Origin: Linnemannia elongata
Taxonomy: Eukaryota; Mortierellomycota; Mortierellomycetes; Mortierellales; Mortierellaceae
Assembly: GCA_036320915.1 (NCBI GenBank)
Contig: JAXBDG010000016.1
Location: 1,240,001 to 1,304,000, forward strand
Direction of reading: 5' to 3'
DNA: 64,000 nucleotides
Shown here: positions 54,367 through 64,000 of the stretch, piece after piece
Layout: every line of letters begins with the position of its first letter
How positions within the stretch are numbered: position 1 is the first letter of the stretch
Program-made: the position numbers and the translations under genes
The notes under the pieces: model-generated
What the model was told of the DNA's origin: nothing
The model's database searches: none
The model's input: only the letters and a program-made list of their open reading frames with translations

Positions 54367-56856
54367 CTCCTTATCCATTCAGTCACTGTGGACCTATTGC
54401 TTGGGAAATTGCTCGTGCTAGCCATACTGTCAATGTCAGGCTTATCTGGCGAGTTTAGTTCCATGTAGAAATGTCAAAACATCCCCCCGCTGATAAACAG
54501 CGTAGTCATAGCACCCATCCGCAACAAAAAGTATACTCATGGCATTCATTGTTCAAAATTATTGGATTCATAGCATTTTTGCGCTTAGTTGAGAGTAGAT
54601 CATGAAAAAACGATTCTTGTATTTGAATTGCGTGAAAAAGGGGTTTCCAAACTACTTCAAACGCCAGAAAACTTGTTCAATCGTGAATACGGTCAAGCAT
54701 GTAGTAAAAATAATGGCGTTGATACATGAGAAGAAGGCACTGGATAGTTAATGAGAACAACTAACAACTGATGAAGAGAAGGACTGTCTCGTCATCACCC
54801 TACGCCTTCACGTCCATCCATATATCCATCCACCTCTCATTCCCTTTTCCATGCCCATTTAATGCCAGCAAGTCAACTGTTGGTTGTAGTTCTTGCAGAC
54901 CTTCACAAAGCCGTCGAAAACTCGCTGGTTGTTGATACCGCAGGAGCCGCCGTCCCAGTTGCCACTGTTCTGGCTGCACACAACCGCGGTGAGCTGGCTG
55001 TTTCCGCAAAGGCACCACTGAGGGAACGTGTCAGCCGCGACTTGATTCTCGTGGGAGCTCATGGCGACCAGGAGGGTGGCGGTAGCAATCGCGAAGAGGG
55101 TGGTGATTTTGAAGGCCATTTTTTGTCTTGGTGGAAGGTACTGCTATCCAAGGGAGTAGGGGTAGTCAAGGGAGAATATGAAACATGAAAGGGTTAGGCA
55201 TAATGCAGATGTGAATGTGAGGTGGGGTGCTTTGGGATAGATATCTGGAAGTGTTGAGAAAGATGCCATGTAGTTAGGTTGTGTGTAGTTTACCTTGGAC
55301 TGGTGGGTTGGTCTTGTTAGCTGTTGTTATCTGTTGTTGATGATGAGAGAGAAAAAAACGACCGAGCAAGCACCTTTTTATACCTCTAGATAAACCCGTC
55401 ACAGGATTGTGATCCCATGGATATATATTGGAAGTAATCAACGTGTCGATTTGTGACGGTCTCACCAGTGCCACCTCTCTCTTCCTTTCATTCCATGCCA
55501 CTGCTGCATTGCTAGAATGGAAAGGTTCCCGCGTCTACTATTCAAACCTGGTCAAGATCATCTGTTTGTGTAATAGGCTGCCATCCGAAAAGATTTCAGA
55601 GAGTCTTCTCAGCCACGTCACTTTATCTTCAGCCTCGTCACTCCATCAGCCCAAGAATAATTTCTCAGAAAGGAAATATTTTTCTCTCCAAGGAAGAACC
55701 CTATCGCTTTGACGGGCTCTCTTCAGGGGGCGTGCGTGGTATCAAGGATCGTTTGCGCCAAGGAGGTACCGTAAAAACGCCACCAGTATTCCACTGCCAT
55801 ACAGGATAGAGTCAAATTTTCAGACGCGGCCTTTATGTCCTGTCAGACCACCAAATAAAGCTCATTCTCTTGTTTATATTTTGCATTGAGGCTTTTCACT
55901 ATTTGCTTTTGAAGTTTCGAGGGAGAAGGGTGCTTCTAGAGGCTAGTATTGTTGATGCTGCTTTCCCCATTGTCTCAACGGATCCTAGAGAAGGCTTTGG
56001 GAGGCTCGAAATGGATGTGTTGACATTCAAGAGGCGAGGCGTTTTTCTTCTACCCCTGAATCGCTTGAATTGCCGCGTTTTCTCACTTTGTGCTACCATG
56101 GGTGAGAAATTCCACACAGATGCAACCAATGATAGGCTATGAATGGCAATGACGGGAAAATAATCTTCCCTCTTCTAATTTTCCCTTGAAATGATGGCCA
56201 CAGTCGATTACCTGGCATATCTACTTTGATATCGTCACCGAAGCTACTCCTTTCTCCCAGTCAATCTATGCCGCAAACGCGCTGTGTTTGGGCTGGGGCG
56301 ATTTTTCGTGTCCACTATGCTCAATCCAAATTGGACGTGCGCCTCTTCCAAGAACAAGTATTGTTAGTTTCAACAAATATAGTCCGTGCCGAATTTTGAG
56401 AGCCTGTTCAGGTTCGTCATTCGATCTGTGTACGAAAAGGCTTTCAGGATAGGACTGATTTATTTTGTTGGATCACAATTCAACCACCCAATCTTGAAGC
56501 GTTTAATCTCAAGGAAACAGGATGCATTTCTATGCCGAAGGTCAAATAGGCACAACGGCAACACGCGTTGGTACCAGTTTTCTTCTTTATCGCTTTGAGT
56601 ACATTATGGAAGAGAAAGGAGACTTCCCTAAAAGATAGTAAATCGACATCTAAAGATCGAGTCGGTTAATGTGACTTTCCGCGTCAGACAGGCACTGTCA
56701 GACTAGGGTTGACTGAGGAAAAAAGAAATGTTTGGCGTCACTCATTCTTCTGATCTTTGTTAGTTTGAATGGGACCGTTGTAATAAGGATTAGAGTGGAA
56801 AAGCAAAAACGCCTGTCAAAATGAGACGCTTTTTTTACCAGCTAGCTGTCATAAGG
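54367..56856 (+). repeat. Left arm of inverted duplication IR2 (2490 bp)
   Basis: Exactly reverse-complementary in length to 57507-59996. Paired coordinates sum to 114363 throughout (54859 with 59504, 55428 with 58935, 56386 with 57977). All peptides predicted in the two arms are identical, and the stretches I compared base by base had no mismatch. Similarity starts and stops sharply at CTCCTTATCC and ATAAGG. Besides the secreted gene, 55120-56856 has no recognised gene. Confidence 0.95.
54859..55119 (-). CDS. Small secreted cysteine-rich protein, copy 1, 86 aa
   Basis: From the ATG at 55119 the protein starts MAFKITTLFAIATATLLVAM, a signal peptide probably cleaved near QVAADTF. The mature chain of about 57 residues has six cysteines (WCLCG, VVCSQ, SCGIN, KVCKN, LTCWH) and ends CWH, giving up to three disulfides. 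The family is not recognised. It is identical to the copy at 59244-59504 and in mirror orientation, including promoter (TATA at 55375-55382) and a probable 5'-UTR intron. Two copies could double expression, if both are real. Confidence 0.75.
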   Translation of the reverse strand: MAFKITTLFAIATATLLVAMSSHENQVAADTFPQWCLCGNSQLTAVVCSQNSGNWDGGSCGINNQRVFDGFVKVCKNYNQQLTCWH

Positions 56857-57506
56857 TAAATCGAAAAGAGAGATGGAGATGGAAGAGGGCGGGGGTGCCT
56901 GGTTTTGACACCTTTCTCTTTCCGCCTCATCTTTTGCCTATTCTGAGACAAAGCAAGGAAATAGAGAAGAAGAAGAAAGAGGGTGAGGAAAAAAGAGGAA
57001 ATGAAGAGAGGCAGACACACGCAGAAGGACATAGGACCAAAGCCGACAGTCAGCAAAGGACGTTGCCCAAGAGTACTCATAGAGCAAGCAGGCACCGATC
57101 CTTTCCTTGCCTTCACTTATTTTCTGTCAGTCTCTATCCCTGTCGCTTTAATCCTCCTTCTCTCATCTTTGTTCCTTTTGCGGGGTTAATGGCGGGAATG
57201 GTGTAAATGGTAGGGGAGGAAGGCGGAAAATGGAAAGAACAAGACAACAAGAGTACAAGAGGGAGGGAAGGAGTGAGTGAGGGTAATGACAGCCATGGTC
57301 GTGCATCCTTGGCTATTCTTATTGGCGCATCACTGTCCAGTTCCTTAATGTATGAGCCTGAGTGCTTAGTGTGCCTTGTAACAGCACAAAAGATCAAGCG
57401 ACGTTGCCTTAATTTGCTTGCACGATTTTGCCTCTCACTACAGGGCCTGAAGCTCCAGCGCCTTTTGAAGGCGACGGCCACCCCAGGCCAGTCAAGTCAA
57501 ATGGTC
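56857..57506. other. Spacer of IR2 (650 bp)
   Basis: Single-copy DNA between the two arms. A purine-rich part (56940-57060) and a pyrimidine-rich part (57080-57180) are visible. Reading frames in both directions look fortuitous. No gene recognised. Confidence 0.6.
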
Positions 57507-58980
57507 CCTTATGACAGCTAGCTGGTAAAAAAAGCGTCTCATTTTGACAGGCGTTTTTGCTTTTCCACTCTAATCCTTATTACAACGGTCCCATTCAAAC
57601 TAACAAAGATCAGAAGAATGAGTGACGCCAAACATTTCTTTTTTCCTCAGTCAACCCTAGTCTGACAGTGCCTGTCTGACGCGGAAAGTCACATTAACCG
57701 ACTCGATCTTTAGATGTCGATTTACTATCTTTTAGGGAAGTCTCCTTTCTCTTCCATAATGTACTCAAAGCGATAAAGAAGAAAACTGGTACCAACGCGT
57801 GTTGCCGTTGTGCCTATTTGACCTTCGGCATAGAAATGCATCCTGTTTCCTTGAGATTAAACGCTTCAAGATTGGGTGGTTGAATTGTGATCCAACAAAA
57901 TAAATCAGTCCTATCCTGAAAGCCTTTTCGTACACAGATCGAATGACGAACCTGAACAGGCTCTCAAAATTCGGCACGGACTATATTTGTTGAAACTAAC
58001 AATACTTGTTCTTGGAAGAGGCGCACGTCCAATTTGGATTGAGCATAGTGGACACGAAAAATCGCCCCAGCCCAAACACAGCGCGTTTGCGGCATAGATT
58101 GACTGGGAGAAAGGAGTAGCTTCGGTGACGATATCAAAGTAGATATGCCAGGTAATCGACTGTGGCCATCATTTCAAGGGAAAATTAGAAGAGGGAAGAT
58201 TATTTTCCCGTCATTGCCATTCATAGCCTATCATTGGTTGCATCTGTGTGGAATTTCTCACCCATGGTAGCACAAAGTGAGAAAACGCGGCAATTCAAGC
58301 GATTCAGGGGTAGAAGAAAAACGCCTCGCCTCTTGAATGTCAACACATCCATTTCGAGCCTCCCAAAGCCTTCTCTAGGATCCGTTGAGACAATGGGGAA
58401 AGCAGCATCAACAATACTAGCCTCTAGAAGCACCCTTCTCCCTCGAAACTTCAAAAGCAAATAGTGAAAAGCCTCAATGCAAAATATAAACAAGAGAATG
58501 AGCTTTATTTGGTGGTCTGACAGGACATAAAGGCCGCGTCTGAAAATTTGACTCTATCCTGTATGGCAGTGGAATACTGGTGGCGTTTTTACGGTACCTC
58601 CTTGGCGCAAACGATCCTTGATACCACGCACGCCCCCTGAAGAGAGCCCGTCAAAGCGATAGGGTTCTTCCTTGGAGAGAAAAATATTTCCTTTCTGAGA
58701 AATTATTCTTGGGCTGATGGAGTGACGAGGCTGAAGATAAAGTGACGTGGCTGAGAAGACTCTCTGAAATCTTTTCGGATGGCAGCCTATTACACAAACA
58801 GATGATCTTGACCAGGTTTGAATAGTAGACGCGGGAACCTTTCCATTCTAGCAATGCAGCAGTGGCATGGAATGAAAGGAAGAGAGAGGTGGCACTGGTG
58901 AGACCGTCACAAATCGACACGTTGATTACTTCCAATATATATCCATGGGATCACAATCCTGTGACGGGTTTATCTAGAGG

Positions 58981-58988
58981 TATAAAAA
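58981..58988 (+). promoter_or_regulatory. TATA box of the secreted gene, right copy
   Basis: TATAAAAA followed by GGTGCTTGC. A probable 5'-UTR intron follows at 59070-59222 (CCAAG then GTAAAC...GGATAGCAG), ending 21 bases before the ATG. The left arm has the mirror-image arrangement (TATA at 55375-55382). Confidence 0.55.
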
Positions 58989-59243
58989 GGTGCTTGCTCG
59001 GTCGTTTTTTTCTCTCTCATCATCAACAACAGATAACAACAGCTAACAAGACCAACCCACCAGTCCAAGGTAAACTACACACAACCTAACTACATGGCAT
59101 CTTTCTCAACACTTCCAGATATCTATCCCAAAGCACCCCACCTCACATTCACATCTGCATTATGCCTAACCCTTTCATGTTTCATATTCTCCCTTGACTA
59201 CCCCTACTCCCTTGGATAGCAGTACCTTCCACCAAGACAAAAA

Positions 59244-59504
59244 ATGGCCTTCAAAATCACCACCCTCTTCGCGATTGCTACCGCCACCCTCCTGGTCGCC
59301 ATGAGCTCCCACGAGAATCAAGTCGCGGCTGACACGTTCCCTCAGTGGTGCCTTTGCGGAAACAGCCAGCTCACCGCGGTTGTGTGCAGCCAGAACAGTG
59401 GCAACTGGGACGGCGGCTCCTGCGGTATCAACAACCAGCGAGTTTTCGACGGCTTTGTGAAGGTCTGCAAGAACTACAACCAACAGTTGACTTGCTGGCA
59501 TTAA
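59244..59504 (+). CDS. Small secreted cysteine-rich protein, copy 2, 86 aa
   Basis: Codes for the same 86 residues as 54859-55119: signal peptide (MAFKITTLFAIATATLLVAM), six mature cysteines and a CWH C-terminus. The two genes are transcribed away from the centre of IR2, each with about 2 kb of identical DNA on the centre side and about 490 bp on the outer side. A longer frame upstream is absent and the signal peptide fixes the start. Function unknown. Duplicated secreted-protein genes in mirror arms are open to gene conversion, which would keep them identical. Confidence 0.78.
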   Translation: MAFKITTLFAIATATLLVAMSSHENQVAADTFPQWCLCGNSQLTAVVCSQNSGNWDGGSCGINNQRVFDGFVKVCKNYNQQLTCWH

Positions 59505-59984
59505 ATGGGCATGGAAAAGGGAATGAGAGGTGGATGGATATATGGATGGACGTGAAGGCGTAGGGTGATGACGAGACAGTCCTTCTCTTCATCAGTTGTT
59601 AGTTGTTCTCATTAACTATCCAGTGCCTTCTTCTCATGTATCAACGCCATTATTTTTACTACATGCTTGACCGTATTCACGATTGAACAAGTTTTCTGGC
59701 GTTTGAAGTAGTTTGGAAACCCCTTTTTCACGCAATTCAAATACAAGAATCGTTTTTTCATGATCTACTCTCAACTAAGCGCAAAAATGCTATGAATCCA
59801 ATAATTTTGAACAATGAATGCCATGAGTATACTTTTTGTTGCGGATGGGTGCTATGACTACGCTGTTTATCAGCGGGGGGATGTTTTGACATTTCTACAT
59901 GGAACTAAACTCGCCAGATAAGCCTGACATTGACAGTATGGCTAGCACGAGCAATTTCCCAAGCAATAGGTCCACAGTGACTGA

Positions 59985-60323
59985 ATGGATAAGGAGAGAG
60001 TAATCTCAACCCCATTCACCAGTCCTCGAGTGAAAACCTCACTCACCAGCAGCCTTAGAACGACAACTTCCCTCAGTTCGTTCAGATGCTCGGCAATTTT
60101 TCCCTGCAGACCGCCAAACTCTTGCACAGGCACTCTCTCTTTTTCCCCTTCACAAGAAACCAATCTAGATCCATATATTTCAACAAAACTTGCGGCCAAG
60201 ACCTTGGAGCCGTACGACCGCCTGGAGGAATGGCTCTTCAGTTCCAAAGAGCGTAACGAATTCTTCAACCTCATAAAGTCTCGCGGACTGGAAGACTATG
60301 CCGATGTCAAACAGTTTCACTGA
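59985..60323 (+). CDS. Hypothetical ORF spanning the IR2 right junction
   Basis: 112 codons from MDKERVISTPFTS to DYADVKQFH-stop. The first four codons lie inside the IR2 arm, the rest in unique DNA. The second half (PYDRLEEWLFSSKERNEFF) is plausible protein sequence but matches nothing I recognise, and a second frame over the middle is also open. It may be the tail of a gene cut by the duplication rather than a gene with this start. Confidence 0.25.
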   Translation: MDKERVISTPFTSPRVKTSLTSSLRTTTSLSSFRCSAIFPCRPPNSCTGTLSFSPSQETNLDPYISTKLAAKTLEPYDRLEEWLFSSKERNEFFNLIKSRGLEDYADVKQFH

Positions 60324-62192
60324 GTTCAGTACCTCGATTATGCAGCTCCCCCACTCACCAGCTCCAGGGTCCTTCGTTACAACCTTGCTTTCCACGTCCC
60401 CAACTTTAAGTCTACCTACGGCCTAGCATCGCTTAAGATAATGTTTAGTTAGCTGATAATAGAAAGACCTTCTTCCAATTGTGTTTTACAAGAATTATCT
60501 TAGATCACAAAAAATCCAGGGGTCGACGCCTTACAATTGATAATTCGGTAAAGGCAAGATTCGTAAGCAATACCATGACCATAGCCGAAGACAGCTCACG
60601 TTTTGCTTCTGTGGCTTTTGCAGCGATTCTGGATGCCCAACGCCATCGATCTGGATGCTGCCTCAAGTCGACACCATGGGGCTGTGCTGTCTCTTGTTCA
60701 TTATATGAAGGAGGGGGCATAGTGACTTTGAGGAATATATTGGAGTACTTGCTGACTGAGGGTTTAGGATTTAGGGGCATTTCCACAAACTACTAGGCGC
60801 GAATTGCCCCTAAGCATGATCGCAATTTTTCAGCAATTCAATCACAGTCAGATATGTACAAGGTTAAGAGGATGCACTAAGCCCCCTCTTTTACCTTTTA
60901 CTCAAGACACGACAACAATTACAACAACTGGTCAATGGTCTGGATGGTACGCATTCTCCTTCGGTTTATCAGCTTGACCTTTTTGTTTACTTCGAGTTTT
61001 GCGTACTACATTGCTTGCAGCTGCAATGATTGCTATGGCTTTGGTATCGTTCATTTCTTCGATAGTTGGCTGCTTAACTCTTTGCCTCGTTGTTAGTTTT
61101 CCCACTGATGATCGTTCCCTCACACTCAGCACGCCGCTTGCTCTTGTCTAGTCCCTCGTGTGTCGCGTCCTTTTTTTTCCTTGGCCCTTCCCGTAGCTGA
61201 CTATATTAATCTAATATCAACCCCGCTCTTCTCTCTTTCATTTCTTTCTTTGCATTTACTCATTCCTCGGTTACTCGTTTGGTATGCGCATGGCTGTGGA
61301 ATGGCCAGAGTTAATATCCTTCTTTTAGGAGACTGCGAGCGGGAGTAGGCTTCTCTGCTTCTATGTTTCCAGCCACGAGCACATACATATTGGATGATGG
61401 GATCGATACAAGATCAAGAAGGTTGAAGGAAGCTGCCATTTTCTAATTAAAACAAAGAGAAACGCGCTACAGTAGAGATGCCGATGATTGCTACACAAGT
61501 AAGCAAGACGCTCGACGGTTCGAGATGAGAACAACAAAAAATAAAACCGGGTCTATTAGTTCCAGCTACTGGATGATATCATGGACATGGAAAAAACATG
61601 CCAAGCTGTTCTTATCAAGCCCCACCAACTGCTAATAGCATACACAGTGATGTCACGTGGGTCATTCAGGATATACATACCCTGAATGTGCCTGAATAAA
61701 CAGATCCGGCACTCGTTCCCATTCTATCATCTCACTACGACATCATCTTATACAAGCGAGGCATTGCCATGATGGTCGCTTAATCAACTCTATCGGTCTC
61801 ACAGATAATTCTACATATACTATAGGAAATAAGCGAGTTTGCCCCTGCAACGTGATTTACGCACTTTGAATCATTCTCCGAGAGTGTCTCATTTTTTCCT
61901 GTGATTTTTTTTTTTTTGTTTCTGATTCTTATTCTCTCTGACATCCTTTCTCCTTCGTTGCTGCTTGGTGCTGTAGGGTTTCTATCACGCACTGTTTGCT
62001 TTCTTTCCTCTTTTGTTGTACCTCTTTCTCCCCTTTCTTCCCTCCACATTTAACTTTGCACAAATCACAAATACCTTTCTCTCTTCCCACGATTTCTGCA
62101 TCACCATACTGCTTTCTCTTCATCACTTACATTTTCTATGGATATGGGCAGCTTTATGGATCTTTTTACAATAGCGCCTTTGTCTACCGATG
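60324..62192. other. Intergenic region
   Basis: No confident gene. A minus-strand frame at about 60505-60780 (ATG-initiated, MPPPSYNEQETAQPHGVDL within it) is unrecognised. A palindromic E-box in TCACGTGG lies at about 61656. The rest is AT- or CT-rich. Confidence 0.3.
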
Positions 62193-63100
62193 ATGTTAGC
62201 CGTGTCATACCTGGGTTGTACCACGAGTAAGTCTAAGTCTTTCTCTGAGTCCAATGCGGTGTGGGGTGTGGGGTGTGTGCTATAGGTTGTTTCGAATGTG
62301 TGTCTGACTATGCATTGTTTGCTCTGGCTTCCATTACTTTCTTCATATTTCGTTCCTTTGTTCTTTTTGGTTTATTCAGTGCTGCTTTTACGCGTTTAAT
62401 TTCCGCAGGCCTTGGGCTCATGGCGCCGGAGCGTCTGAGTCTGGGTCATGGTTAGTATCCTCCTGCAATGATTCTTTAGGATGTGATCTGCGGTGGCAAG
62501 AGCTAGAGAACGAAATGTTGTCGAGGTAGATGTCGACTTTATTTTGGCAGGCTTCATATCTGTTTCTGATTCCCTTATGCACTTATTTTCTTCAGTCACA
62601 TTCTCATTGTGCTCTGATTTTCTTCTCGACATCCTCTGTAAATTGGTACAGATGGAGATGGAGATGGACGTTGTTTTTCTATGATATCCTTTGACCCAAG
62701 TGGTGGCATTGTCACCCTCATTGCTTCTCTTATTCAACTTTTCCTTCTGTTTTCCCTCCTCATCACTCCCTCGCCTCAGTTTTTTCTCTTCTTTACTTTC
62801 TCTAATATTATCCTTACCCCTTTGCTCTCTTCTTTCATTTGGTTTGTTTCTTTTCTTCTTTCCCTAAAAATCTTCTAAATCGTTTCTCTAAAGTACGCAG
62901 GCCACGGGCAACTGTACATGTCATTTGTTTCGAATCCTGAAGGCGCATTTCTGTACTTTGGTGAATGGTAGAGGTAACTGCATATATACTAATAAGATCG
63001 ATTTGTTGGGCGTTCCTTTGTTATTGTGTTCGTTAACAGGAGTGAATATGTTTATGTCTATGGGCATTTTGCTTGGCCTGATGGTCTGATCGCATGTTGA
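62193..63100 (+). CDS. Possible multi-exon gene, unknown function
   Basis: Several short segments between good splice sites join into sensible protein. 62193-62226 (MLAVSYLGCTT) joins 62409-62450 (LGLMAPERLSLGHG). Further on, 62652-62702 (GDGRCFSMISFDPSG) joins 62901-62967 (HGQLYMSFVSNPEGAFLYFG) and 63040-63100 (SEYVYVYGHFAWPDGLIAC-stop) in consistent phase. The link between 62450 and 62652 is unresolved. A segment at 62480-62525 (CDLRWQELENEML) would need a 29-nt intron and then loses phase. Either an exon boundary is misjudged or there is a lesion. The Tyr/Phe/Trp-rich C-terminus is unrecognised. 63101-64000 shows nothing further. Confidence 0.4.
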
Positions 63101-64000
63101 TCGGCACTCTGTGAGGCGTTCCTTGAATCATGCACTGCCCTTCAAAAAAAGGTTTGTCCCTTACATGCAATGTGATCATTGGTCTGCCTCCTCGACTTCT
63201 CTGTCACCACACCTATGCTCCCTCTTTCTTTCCACATATCCTTCATACATTCTGACCCAACTGGGAGTGATCGCAGTTGACCACATTTTTTTTAGGAATG
63301 ACTCAGATGAATGAAAAGTTAACAAAAGTGAAGGTGACGAATAGACGCGAGGAAAGGACGAGAAAAAGAAAGTTGCGTTACTATGTCGACCTTTCAAGGG
63401 CATAGTACCTTTTTTGTACCCTCCTTCATTTTCATTCAAAAAAAGATGCAACGCGCCGTGGACAATGTCATTTTCTCAAAGAAAAAAAAAAATAAAATAA
63501 ATATAGGCAGTTTTCTAATTTGAGCACTGTTCCGGCCTTACAGTACAGCCTATTTTGTAAAGAGACGCAGCTATAGGCACTATGAAGAGGCCATTTAAGA
63601 GTAACGTTCGATGAGCATCGTCGTCTCTATTTCGTTTCTCATTCTTTTACGTAGCACCACCCTTTTCTTTGCTTGCCTCTGTCTCCTCTTTTCTCTCCTC
63701 TCCATCCCTTCTTTCCTTTGGTAGCACAAACACTTTTTCGTTCTTTGTTTGTTTCTCACTCCGATGGCAGCTGCGGAGAGTAATTGCTACCCTCTTTCAT
63801 TGCCAAGACAACGACATCTATAACAAAAGGAATCAGCTTAGATTTGATACGGGTCTCTTTCTTATTTCACAACGACATGCCGATCTCACCTTATGCCTGA
63901 CACTATCTACCATGAGACCGAGAGAGAGCGCTGCAAGGACATGGGAAACTGGCTGCGCTGCATTTACTTAAAGCAGTCCTTTGTCCTTGCCAAAGACGAA

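Larger units (their letters stand above)
57507..59996 (-). repeat. Right arm of inverted duplication IR2 (2490 bp)
   Basis: Mirror copy of 54367-56856. The arm ends inside an ATG-initiated frame (59985-60323), so the outer junction may have created or truncated that frame. Confidence 0.95.

Overview
The window is nuclear DNA of a filamentous fungus. Genes carry short spliceosomal introns with GT...AG ends and CTAAC-like branch points, TATA boxes and long pyrimidine-rich 5' leaders. The gene set (F-box/LRR proteins, a dynamin-like GTPase, many small secreted cysteine-rich proteins, Crypton, hAT and Tc1/pogo transposons) fits an early-diverging fungus of the Mortierella type; that placement is inference from gene content, not from a marker gene. 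Density is low: about a dozen convincing protein genes in 64 kb, with the rest intergenic DNA, transposon remains and large repeats.

Layout. 1-2.1 kb: two small secreted cysteine-rich proteins, the first cut by the window edge. 2.6-8.1 kb: a transposon graveyard with a Crypton tyrosine recombinase, a frameshifted Tc1/mariner transposase and a displaced 3' fragment of 28S rRNA. 8.6-9.5 kb: an F-box-like LRR gene. 9.6-15.8 kb: no convincing gene. 15.8-17.9 kb: a dynamin-like GTPase broken by two frameshifts and a stop. 19.2-22.0 kb: an arsenic pair, an LMW-PTPase-fold arsenate reductase followed by an ACR3 arsenite exporter, each with its own TATA box and 5'-UTR intron. 22.5-26.4 kb: an F-box-type gene, a decayed FAD-monooxygenase and a secreted Ser/Asn/Gly-rich protein.

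27.1-43.1 kb is a large inverted duplication. Its arms (about 27.1-31.0 and 38.65-43.1 kb) each end in an ornithine-decarboxylase-family gene: intact on the right, a deleted pseudogene on the left. The centre holds a secreted protein and a Gfo/Idh/MocA dehydrogenase. About 1.9 kb of each arm is almost identical while the flanks differ by several percent, as expected after gene conversion. 44.3-46.4 kb: an Hsp20 gene, a 258-bp TA-flanked fold-back element and a dead pogo transposase. 46.4-50.5 kb: a full hAT element with perfect 8-bp target duplications and unusually long terminal inverted repeats; its transposase carries one in-frame TGA. 50.5-54.3 kb: a tRNA-derived SINE-like unit, pogo-type ends and a multi-exon membrane protein gene.

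54.4-60.0 kb is a second inverted duplication: two 2,490-bp arms with no net length difference and no mismatch in the parts compared, around a 650-bp spacer. Each arm has one copy of the same small secreted cysteine-rich gene. 60-64 kb is gene-poor apart from a possible multi-exon gene at 62.2-63.1 kb. All comparisons were made by eye; no alignments or searches were run.
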